From positions 1 through 5,159 of the forward strand of contig CAAGRP010000088.1 of assembly GCA_900772685.1 (NCBI GenBank): 5,159 bases of DNA. The letters are read 5' to 3'. This document shows positions 1-5,159 of the stretch, one piece after another. The stretch is from Lachnospiraceae bacterium (GTDB taxonomy: Bacteria > Bacillota > Clostridia > Lachnospirales > Lachnospiraceae). The translations under genes and the position numbers were made by a program. The notes under the pieces were generated by a model. It did not search any database. It was not told the origin of the DNA and saw nothing but the letters and a program-made list of their open reading frames with translations. Position 1 is the first letter of the stretch, and each line of letters starts with the position of its first letter.

Positions 1-110
1 AATTCATCTTCCGCAGACCGCTTTCGCTTAGGACTCGACCTAGCGGCACATAACCCTCAGGCTTTGCCTTCGGGAAGTGCCAAGGTCTCGTATGTCTGCT
101 TCAGATGATA
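1..110 (-). ncRNA. Candidate structured RNA, three-way junction, unidentified
   Basis: No credible reading frame covers this GC-richer stretch, but it folds compactly. A closing helix pairs GCAGAC (13-18) with GTCTGC (94-99). One arm pairs 25-32 with 39-45, with one bulged base. The other arm pairs GGCAC (45-49) with GTGCC (77-81), then CCC (54-56) with GGG (72-74), then AGGC (59-62) with GCCT (66-69). Read on the minus strand, the internal loop between the last two stems is GA opposite GA, a tandem sheared G-A arrangement typical of structured RNA; on the plus strand it would be TC opposite TC. That is why I favour the minus strand. The element lies downstream of the hydrogenase operon terminator, so it could be a leader or riboswitch of a gene beyond the left edge, or an independent small RNA. 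I could not match it to the riboswitch, tmRNA, SRP or RNase P cores I know. The two arms compete for base 45, and the fold was done by eye. Confidence 0.33.
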
Positions 111-244
111 TTTACTGCCTTGTCACGGTTTTATGTCGTTGATGTATTTTTTCTTTTATATGTAAAACTGCTTCTGAAGAATTTACATTATTTCCAGTAT
201 ATATTATGTCGTCCTGAAAGATACGTATATTTGCTGCCGCCGCT
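111..244. other. AT-rich spacer, no gene seen
   Basis: This spacer between the left-edge structured element and the hydrogenase terminator contains no supported gene. It holds a short inverted repeat (TGTAAA at 161-166 with TTTACA at 182-187) around the small palindrome CTTCTGAAG. It is too weak to call an operator. No convincing -35/-10 pair was found on either strand. Confidence 0.4.
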
Positions 245-279
245 AAAAAAGATACAGCCCGTTTTCAGAGCTGTATCTT
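245..279 (-). terminator. Rho-independent terminator of the hydrogenase operon
   Basis: A perfect 10-bp stem pairs 249-258 (AAGATACAGC) with 270-279 (GCTGTATCTT) around an 11-base loop. Read on the minus strand, it runs straight into a tract of six T residues (complement of 245-250, the last two within the stem). It lies about 90 bases past the stop codon of the hydrogenase gene and in the correct orientation, so it should end the two-gene transcript. Confidence 0.8.
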
Positions 280-368
280 AATCGATGTTTGTCTGTTTTT
301 ATTTTGGATATGCGTTTTATCTGCCGGTTTAGTTATGGATGATTTCAGCAGCGATACAAAAACTTCGC

Positions 369-2132
369 TTAATAATTTTTGTATCCGATTCCATAATCTT
401 CTACGCTCTGTGCATGATCCGTATGCAGAAGCATATGCGCAAGATGTCCGTTCGGCTCTCCGAAGTAGCTCTTATACATCTCGCTTACGTCAGGATTTTC
501 GTGTGAGTAACGTATCTTTGCATTTGCATCAAGATAATAGAGGTCTTTTCCTCTTTCAAATGCAAGCTCTTCTCCGTCATGGATCGGCTGTCCGCCTCCT
601 CCGACGCATCCGCCGGGGCATGCCATAACCTCGACAAAATCATAATGTGCTTCGCCGCGTTCAATGCGGTCGATCAGAGCTCTTGTATTGCCAAGTCCGC
701 TTACTGCAGCCGTCCTTACGATAATATCATCAATCCGGAACGTGGCTTCCTGTACACCGTTATTTGTATTAAAGCCTTCTGCTCTTATTGCCTTGAATGC
801 ATCAGCCGGAGGATTTTCTCCCTTTATAAGGAAATAAGCACTCCTGAGAGCTGCCTCCATAACACCGCCCGTTGCTCCGAAGATTACGCCGGCTCCTGTT
901 CCCTCCCGCATAGGACTGTCACTTTGTCTGTCTACAAGAGTATCAGGTCTTATATGAGCTGCACGGATCATTTTTACAAGCTCTCTTGTGGTTATTACAA
1001 CATCTACATCCCTGCCTGCATATTCCTCATGGAAAAGCTGCATCTCGCTCTCGCCTTTTTTCGCAACACAAGGCATAACTGAAACCGTAAATATCTGCTC
1101 TGGTTTCACACCGAGCTTCTTTGCAAAATAACTTTTCATTACCGCACCGAACATCTGCTGCGGTGATTTTGCTGAAGACAGGTATTTTACAAGATGCGGA
1201 TACTGGGATTTGATAAATCTGAGCCATCCCGGACAGCATGATGTGAACATCGGTCTGTCCTTAAGTTCTCCGGAAGTAAATCTCTTTACAAACTCTGTTC
1301 CTTCTTCCATGATCGTAAGGTCCGCCGAAAATACGGTATCAAAAACATAATCCGCACCGATCCTTTTCAGGGAATCGAGAATCTTTCCTACCGTTGCCTC
1401 TTCCGGCTTAATTCCAAGCTCTTCACCCCATGCTGCACGAACCGCAGGAGCCACCTGTGTAATTACTATCTTATTCGGATCCGAGATAGCATCCCATACC
1501 TTCTCGGTATCATTGCGCTCACGCAAAGCTCCTACAGGACAATGCGTTATACACTGACCGCACAGAGAGCAGTTGGAATCTTCGATCCTTTCGTGACCTG
1601 ATACGTTGATAGTCGTTCGGGAACCTGTTCCCTCAACATCCCATATATTTAAGCTTTGCACCTTATCACATATCTGGATGCAGCGCATACATTTGATACA
1701 TTTGGAAGAGTCACGGAACAATGGGAAATCCGGGTTCCACGGCTTTTTCTCTAATATCTGCTTATAAGGTATTTCTATGATATTCAGATCATTTGCTATT
1801 GACTGAAGTTCACAGTTTCCGCTTCTTGGACAGGTAACGCATTCGTGGTTGTGCTGTGCAAGTATAAGCTCTACGTTCGTTCTTCTGTGTCTTCTTACCT
1901 TCGGGCTGTTGGTATAAACCACCATACCTTCTTTTACTACGTTATTGCAGGCAGTGATCAGCCTGTCTTTTCCTTCAACCTCTACAACACATACACGACA
2001 GGCTGCGATCTCATTGATTCCTTTTAAATAGCATAAATGAGGGATCGGGATTCCGTTCTGAGCGGCAGCTTCCATAATCGTGGTGTTATTTTCTACAGCA
2101 ATTTTTTTCCCGTCGAGTGTAAAACTTACCAT
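369..2132 (-). CDS. hydA: [FeFe]-hydrogenase, CpI-type multi-cluster catalytic subunit
   Basis: This enzyme catalyses reversible proton reduction to H2 in the cytoplasm. All metal-site motifs are present in order in the 587 residues. The N-terminal [2Fe-2S] domain has C34, C45, C48 and C62. The His-Cys3 [4Fe-4S] site has H94, C98, C101 and C107. A two-[4Fe-4S] ferredoxin domain has C145/C148/C151/C155 and C188/C191/C194/C198. The H-cluster domain has L1 TSCCPGW (C299, C300), L2 MPCVAKKGE (C355) and L3 ending CPGGCVGGGGQP (C505, C509). Probable proton-path residues are also kept: C299, E277, E280 and S319. The C-terminal tail (about 550-573, ending LLHTDH) matches the small-subunit domain. The length is close to the 574 residues of Clostridium pasteurianum CpI. 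The start ATG overlaps the stop of the upstream flavoprotein gene and has an AAAGGAGG site. The enzyme should be catalytically complete. The partner gene suggests that electrons come from NAD(P)H through a flavoprotein rather than only from free ferredoxin. It could also be named hndD-like. Confidence 0.96.
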   Translation of the reverse strand: MVSFTLDGKKIAVENNTTIMEAAAQNGIPIPHLCYLKGINEIAACRVCVVEVEGKDRLITACNNVVKEGMVVYTNSPKVRRHRRTNVELILAQHNHECVTCPRSGNCELQSIANDLNIIEIPYKQILEKKPWNPDFPLFRDSSKCIKCMRCIQICDKVQSLNIWDVEGTGSRTTINVSGHERIEDSNCSLCGQCITHCPVGALRERNDTEKVWDAISDPNKIVITQVAPAVRAAWGEELGIKPEEATVGKILDSLKRIGADYVFDTVFSADLTIMEEGTEFVKRFTSGELKDRPMFTSCCPGWLRFIKSQYPHLVKYLSSAKSPQQMFGAVMKSYFAKKLGVKPEQIFTVSVMPCVAKKGESEMQLFHEEYAGRDVDVVITTRELVKMIRAAHIRPDTLVDRQSDSPMREGTGAGVIFGATGGVMEAALRSAYFLIKGENPPADAFKAIRAEGFNTNNGVQEATFRIDDIIVRTAAVSGLGNTRALIDRIERGEAHYDFVEVMACPGGCVGGGGQPIHDGEELAFERGKDLYYLDANAKIRYSHENPDVSEMYKSYFGEPNGHLAHMLLHTDHAQSVEDYGIGYKNY

Positions 2133-3958
2133 AATTTTTCTCTGCCTCCTTTAAAGATTCCATATCCGAAATGATCGCAGCGCAGGCACCTGCTCGCTTC
2201 CTGTTTTGCCTCGGCCTCAGACATACAATTCTCGCATCCGTCCCAGTCCTTAACTCTCTCGCCCGCCTCACGCTCTGTCATATTTGTTCTTCCGCATGGC
2301 AGACGGTCGTCAAGACGCGCCTCCGGAATATCAACATCGCAGGATATCTCATGGCGATATCCGAGATATTCGTCAATATTTGCCGCTACTACCTTAGCAG
2401 CTGCAATTGCCTTGATAACAGTCGCTGAACCGCTGGCACAGTCACCTCCCGCAAAGACACCCGGCATATTTTCAATGGCTCCGTTTTTCTTCGTCTCGAT
2501 CTTGCCGCGTGATATCGGAACACCTGCATCCTCAAAGTGCTTTGTCTCTATATCCTGTCCTATTGCAACAACAAGGATATCGCATGGGATAAATATATCC
2601 TCTTCTCCGGTAGCCTTTATGCTGGCACGTCCGTTTTTGATAGCACTGATCATCTGCGGTGTTACATATATACCCTTGACATGATTATTCTCGTCAATTG
2701 AAAGTCTTGAAGGAGCTCTCAATGTCTGCATTTCAATACCCTCAGCTATAGCTCCCTCGATCTCAGACGGAAGAGCCGTCATATCAGCAATACGTCTTCT
2801 GTACACTACACTTACCTTCTTAGCTCCAAGACGTTTTGCGGTACGAACAGCATCCATAGTAACGTTGCCGCCGCCGATAACCGCAACTTCCTTGCCGGAG
2901 AAATCCATCGCATTGCCCTCTCCGACATTTCTTAAGAGTTCAATAGCCGAAATAACACCCTCGGCATCTTCGCCTTCAAGTCCAAGACCTTTATCTGTGC
3001 TTGCACCTATAGCGATAAGCACGGCATCATACTCTTCTCTAAGCTGCTGGATAGAAACATCCTTTCCTATCTTTACGCCATACTTCACCTCGACTCCGGT
3101 CTTCAAGATCGCTTTTATATCATCGTCTAGCCTGTCCTTCGGTAAGCGATAGTTCGGAATACCGTAGCGGAGCATTCCTCCGAGCTTCGGAAGCATCTCG
3201 AATACCGTTGTCTTATGACCCATGAGCTGCAGATAATATGCCGCACTCAAGCCTCCCGGGCCTCCGCCCAGAACCGCAACCTTCTTTCCTGTTGTCGGAG
3301 CACATGCCGGCGGCGGAACCTCTCCTGCAAAATCCGCTGCCACTCGTTTAAGTCCACGGATGTTTATGGCATCATCCATCATATTTCTTCGGCATCTTGC
3401 CTCACACGGATGCTCACAGATAAATCCGCAGGTTGTCGGGAACGGATTATCCTTACGTATCAGGCGTATAGCATCTGCGTATCTGCCCTCACCGACCAAT
3501 GCAATATAACCCGGAATATCCACATGAGCCGGGCATAAGGTTACGCATGCAACAGGCTGACTATATGTACATGTACAACGTCCGTTTTTAATATGCTCTA
3601 CGTAATCATCACGATAACCGATCAATCCTCTGTAGACCATGTTTGCGGCTTCATAACCGATCGCACAATCTGCGGACTCCATGATGCAGACCGCCGTCTG
3701 TTCCATGATGTCCAGAGTTTCCATCGTTGCTTTTCCGTCAAGTACATCATTGATAAAATATGTCAGCTGTCCAAGACCGATACGACAAGGCACGCATTTT
3801 CCGCATGTCTGTGCATGACACAGTTCAAGAAACGCCCTTGCCATATCAACAGGGCACAACCCCGGCGGGCTTGATTCAATTCTTCGCTCTAAATCCTTAT
3901 AGAGTTGCTCTATAACGATATCTGCTTTTGTAGGCGAAGCAAGCTCCAATCTACTCAT
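2126..3958 (-). CDS. NuoF-tail/GltD-like FAD-NAD(P)H oxidoreductase, hydrogenase partner
   Basis: This is a probable electron-transfer flavoprotein between NAD(P)H and the downstream hydrogenase. Residues 35-120 resemble the C-terminal iron-sulfur segment of NuoF/HydB (CGKCVPCR with C52, C55, C58, and C98 forty residues on), but without the FMN/NADH-binding part of NuoF. Residues 128-210 resemble the Fer4 domain of GltD and dihydropyrimidine dehydrogenase: C138, C142 in CPAHVDIP, then C177, C181, C185, C189. The first half-site is unusual (C128-x-C130-x7-C138). A FAD Rossmann motif GGGPGG lies at 231-236 with acidic E254. A second nucleotide site GGGN at 362-365 is followed by YRRR (386-389), which suggests NADPH. 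The FAD-closing GGD is at 504-506. The C-terminus adds C575, C578, C591 and C594, a possible further metal site. No glutamate synthase large subunit is in view, so glutamate synthesis is unlikely to be its job. The start ATG follows GGAGG at 8 bases. It would be annotated by many pipelines as glutamate synthase beta subunit. Confidence 0.9.
   Translation of the reverse strand: MSRLELASPTKADIVIEQLYKDLERRIESSPPGLCPVDMARAFLELCHAQTCGKCVPCRIGLGQLTYFINDVLDGKATMETLDIMEQTAVCIMESADCAIGYEAANMVYRGLIGYRDDYVEHIKNGRCTCTYSQPVACVTLCPAHVDIPGYIALVGEGRYADAIRLIRKDNPFPTTCGFICEHPCEARCRRNMMDDAINIRGLKRVAADFAGEVPPPACAPTTGKKVAVLGGGPGGLSAAYYLQLMGHKTTVFEMLPKLGGMLRYGIPNYRLPKDRLDDDIKAILKTGVEVKYGVKIGKDVSIQQLREEYDAVLIAIGASTDKGLGLEGEDAEGVISAIELLRNVGEGNAMDFSGKEVAVIGGGNVTMDAVRTAKRLGAKKVSVVYRRRIADMTALPSEIEGAIAEGIEMQTLRAPSRLSIDENNHVKGIYVTPQMISAIKNGRASIKATGEEDIFIPCDILVVAIGQDIETKHFEDAGVPISRGKIETKKNGAIENMPGVFAGGDCASGSATVIKAIAAAKVVAANIDEYLGYRHEISCDVDIPEARLDDRLPCGRTNMTEREAGERVKDWDGCENCMSEAEAKQEASRCLRCDHFGYGIFKGGREKLW
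2145..2152 (-). promoter_or_regulatory. Ribosome binding site of hydA inside the upstream gene
   Basis: AAAGGAGG on the minus strand lies within the last codons of the flavoprotein gene and 12 bases before the hydA ATG. With the ATGGTAA stop/start overlap, it supports translational coupling and balanced production of the two subunits. The spacing is slightly long. Confidence 0.75.
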
Positions 3959-3966
3959 CTACTTTC

Positions 3967-3971
3967 CCTCC
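3967..3971 (-). promoter_or_regulatory. Ribosome binding site of the flavoprotein gene
   Basis: GGAGG on the minus strand is followed by 8 bases and then ATG at 3958. This fixes the start of the first operon gene. Confidence 0.75.
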
Positions 3972-4035
3972 ATTCATGTTTTACAAGCAAGTCTTTTATT
4001 TGATTTAACAATTTAAACTTCTGCAGTTTCAAACC

Positions 4036-4041
4036 ATTATA
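4036..4041 (-). promoter_or_regulatory. Probable -10 box of the hydrogenase operon
   Basis: The minus strand reads TATAAT exactly, which would start a transcript near 4029 with a leader of about 70 bases before the flavoprotein start codon. No good -35 hexamer is seen at 15-18 bases upstream (the region reads about TATGCT), so an activator or a weak promoter is possible. A TTGTGAAA stretch (4048-4055, minus) lies just upstream of the box and could be part of an operator. Confidence 0.45.
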
Positions 4042-4066
4042 GTATATTTTCACAAAATAGCATATA

Positions 4067-4090
4067 TTTATTTTATTTTTTTAAAATAAA
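4067..4090. repeat. A/T-only inverted repeat in the divergent promoter region
   Basis: A perfect 9-bp inverted repeat (TTTATTTTA at 4067-4075, TAAAATAAA at 4082-4090) surrounds six T residues. It is made only of A and T and has no terminator-like GC stem. It may act as an UP-like element or a bendable spacer between the two divergent units, or be simple AT-rich sequence. Confidence 0.35.
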
Positions 4091-4142
4091 CAGGGCAAAA
4101 ATATAGTAGTTAGACCAATAAATTATATTACGAGGTACTTAC

Positions 4143-4496
4143 ATGAAAAACAAATATAATAACAAAAAATATTATGAAGATGGCGAGAAATTTGATTCAG
4201 CACTAGAAAGAGATGTTTATCTAGCCTTAATTGAAAAACGCAAAAATGGGCTTATTTCAGGCTTAGAATTTCAAAAGAAATTTCTATTGCAAGATAAGTT
4301 TGAATGTGATGGAATTAAATATAGAAAAATTGAATATATTGCAGACTTCTTCTATTATGAAAATGGTAATCCTGTTGTAGTAGATGCTAAAGGATTTCAA
4401 ACTGATGTTTATAAATTAAAAAAGAAGATGTTTGCATATAAGTATAACATGAATATACTTGAAATAACTAGAAAAAACTTCAAAAATTATTTTTAA
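4143..4496 (+). CDS. DUF1064 family phage-type nuclease-like protein
   Basis: This 117-residue protein matches the DUF1064 pattern typical of phages and prophages of Firmicutes. The family is thought to have a PD-(D/E)XK nuclease fold and may act on recombination or replication intermediates; its exact substrate is not established as far as I know. Visible signature positions are FDSALER (E22), LEFQKKF (Q44), the YIADF strand (D68), VDAKG (D81 and K83, the D-x-K pair) and VYKLKKKMF (89-97). These give a plausible metal-binding set E22/D68/D81/K83. The length agrees with a complete family member. The ATG is preceded by GAGG at 4132-4135 with 7 bases of spacing. Codon use is strongly A/T-biased, unlike the adjacent hydrogenase operon, which suggests transfer or a prophage remnant. 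It stands alone: no other phage structural or replication gene is visible, and a large structured RNA follows it. There is no signal peptide or membrane segment, so it is presumably cytoplasmic. Confidence 0.85.
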   Translation: MKNKYNNKKYYEDGEKFDSALERDVYLALIEKRKNGLISGLEFQKKFLLQDKFECDGIKYRKIEYIADFFYYENGNPVVVDAKGFQTDVYKLKKKMFAYKYNMNILEITRKNFKNYF

Positions 4497-4690
4497 AAAT
4501 AATTAATATAACAATCCATTATAAATTGAAATTTAAATTTTTAGAGGTACATATACATCTAAACTTGGTAAGAAAGCTGGTTTAGACATAACATTACAAA
4601 ATCTGATGTATCAAATCAGGACTAAATCGAATGTTAATAAGAATTTTTTAGGTTTAGTAAATATGAAGCTAGGTCATTTTAATATAATCC
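4497..4690 (+). other. AT-rich spacer with a start-less open frame
   Basis: No gene is supported here. One plus-strand frame stays open from 4537 to the TAA at 4696-4698 (about 53 codons) but lacks a normal start codon at its head. Its only useful in-frame ATG (4606) has no clear ribosome binding site and would give about 30 residues. An AGAGG at 4543-4547 precedes it without a start codon at proper distance. It could be a decayed phage gene end or chance in AT-rich DNA. Its last codons run into the foot of the structured RNA. Confidence 0.3.
4683..4688 (+). promoter_or_regulatory. Probable -10 box of the structured RNA
   Basis: A perfect TATAAT would place transcription start near 4695, just where the outer helix of the folded region begins (4696). 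No clear -35 hexamer is present 16-18 bases upstream, so the promoter may need an activator or belong to a phage-controlled class. Confidence 0.4.
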
Positions 4691-4833
4691 CGCAGTAAGG
4701 ATATTGATCGAATAGAGTTAAGCTTTGTAAAGGAGAGAAGACCACACCACATTGGGACTCCCATTCAAAACACAACAAGTTTTGGGTGACAGATGTTAGG
4801 AAATCTATAAACGGGACGGCGACGGATTATAGT

Positions 4834-4958
4834 CTATGCCATGGGTAATATTTTAATATTGTTATATTTGCTTGATATTATACCAGCGTAGGGGAGATTT
4901 AATAAGAATATTTTGTTAAAAATATTTTTAAATATAATTTCCCCTATGCCGGGTAATA
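4834..4958 (+). repeat. Direct repeat pair CTATGCC-(AT)-GGGTAATA
   Basis: CTATGCC followed by GGGTAATA occurs at 4834-4850 (with an AT insert) and again at 4944-4958 (no insert). Both copies of CTATGC can pair with the single GCGTAG at 4886-4891. This sets up two mutually exclusive hairpins, one upstream and one downstream. Confidence 0.6.
4886..4949 (+). repeat. Long two-part hairpin within the structured RNA
   Basis: A 14-bp stem (4886-4899 with 4936-4949, core GUAGGGGA/UCCCCUAU) is capped, across a small asymmetric internal loop, by a 12-bp stem (4903-4914 with 4919-4930) closed by the loop GTTA. Both stems contain G-U pairs that are compatible only with plus-strand RNA. It is not followed by a T tract, so it does not look like a terminator. 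Confidence 0.7.
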
Positions 4959-5159
4959 AGAATCAATACCGAATGAATGAGCCGAATTGATGATAAGCGT
5001 TGAAGCGAAGAGAATTAAAATAATAAATTTGCAAACGAAAAAGGAGTAATTCGGCCGAATCTCAATAACAAAGCTTAATAAAGAAAAGAATATTTTTAAA
5101 TAAAAATCCTTGAAGAAAGGTAACGTACTATGTTTCTAGAGAAACTAAAATAAAATAAA

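Larger units (their letters stand above)
4695..5146 (+). ncRNA. Candidate large structured noncoding RNA (phage-associated)
   Basis: About 450 bases without a credible gene contain nested complementary segments. The outer helix pairs 4696-4702 with 5106-5112. A long-range 11-bp helix pairs 4718-4728 (TTAAGCTTTGT) with 5068-5078. Inside are stems 4762-4771/4779-4788 (10 bp, two G-U), 4805-4810/4827-4832, 4886-4899/4936-4949 (14 bp, two G-U), 4903-4914/4919-4930 (12 bp), 4950-4971 (hairpin with one bulged G), and 4981-4988/5048-5055 (8 bp). A hairpin GTTTC-TAGA-GAAAC lies at 5132-5145. The G-U pairs would be A-C mismatches on the other strand, so the RNA is the plus strand. Three ACGG repeats (4811-4825) lie in the loop of the 4805-4810/4827-4832 stem. 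The neighbour is a phage-type gene. Size and setting recall the ROOL and GOLLD RNAs of phages and rumen or lactic Firmicutes, but I cannot confirm either family. A retron RNA is less likely, as no reverse transcriptase is in the window. The 3' end is uncertain and may lie beyond the right edge. Confidence 0.55.

Noticed and set aside
84..104. Resemblance of the minus-strand GAGACC segment to a cobalamin riboswitch B12 box
   Set aside because: Only a few bases agree, and the upstream cobalamin core elements (such as GCCACTG) are absent in the minus-strand sequence.
1..111. Open frame on the plus strand running in from the left edge to TGA at 109-111
   Set aside because: The 36 codons show no recognisable protein pattern and coincide with strong base pairing. 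I preferred a structured RNA, although a partial gene end cannot be excluded.
579..1082. Long plus-strand open frame opposite the hydrogenase gene
   Set aside because: It lies antisense to fully motif-supported hydA coding sequence, has no recognisable domain or ribosome binding site, and is a codon-bias shadow. The same applies to the other plus-strand frames opposite the operon.
4886..4949. Terminator interpretation of the long hairpin
   Set aside because: The stem is followed by CGGGTAATAAG rather than a T tract, and pairing continues on both sides of it.
4718..5078. Retron msr-msd RNA interpretation of the closing inverted repeat
   Set aside because: Retron RNAs are usually shorter and adjoin a reverse transcriptase; none is in the window. 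It stays possible only if a reverse transcriptase gene begins beyond the right edge.
5130..5153. Seven-codon reading frame (ATG at 5130, MFLEKLK) with an AAAGG upstream
   Set aside because: It is too short and overlaps the GTTTC/GAAAC hairpin. There is no evidence that it is a leader peptide, and the window ends before any downstream gene.

Overview
The window looks like low-to-moderate GC Clostridia, probably a fermentative gut or rumen anaerobe of the Lachnospiraceae type. The evidence is a multi-cluster [FeFe]-hydrogenase, strong AGGAGG-type ribosome binding sites, and the AT-rich character of the intergenic DNA. The genus is an inference; nothing in the sequence fixes it.

Left and centre (1-3958, minus strand): a two-gene operon reads right to left. 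The first gene (2126-3958) encodes a 610-residue flavoprotein that joins a NuoF-type iron-sulfur segment to a GltD-like FAD/NAD(P)H oxidoreductase. The second (369-2132) encodes a complete CpI-type [FeFe]-hydrogenase of 587 residues. The two overlap by 7 bases (ATGGTAA), so they are probably translationally coupled. Together they resemble the glutamate-synthase-linked hydrogenase modules of Clostridia. The likely flow is NAD(P)H - FAD - iron-sulfur chain - H-cluster, for making or using H2; the direction cannot be told from sequence. An intrinsic terminator at 245-279 closes the operon. Beyond it, at 1-110, lies a compact, GC-richer stretch that folds as a three-way junction on the minus strand. 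I cannot assign it to a known RNA family, and it runs close to the window edge.

Middle (3959-4142): an AT-rich divergent intergenic region. It holds the leader and probable -10 box of the hydrogenase operon and an A/T-only hairpin. It also supplies the ribosome binding site of the next gene.

Right (4143-5159, plus strand): composition shifts to very AT-rich. A 117-residue DUF1064 protein, a phage-type PD-(D/E)XK nuclease-like family, is followed by about 660 bases with no credible gene. From about 4695 this stretch is full of mutually compatible base pairing: an outer helix (4696-4702 with 5106-5112), an 11-bp long-range helix (4718-4728 with 5068-5078), and internal hairpins including a 14-bp and a 12-bp stem. 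G-U pairs indicate that the plus strand is the RNA. A perfect TATAAT at 4683-4688 would place transcription start at the foot of the outer helix. I interpret this as a large structured noncoding RNA carried by a phage-derived or otherwise mobile segment. By size and setting it is comparable to ROOL/GOLLD-type RNAs, but class membership is not shown here. This is the most interesting part of the window.
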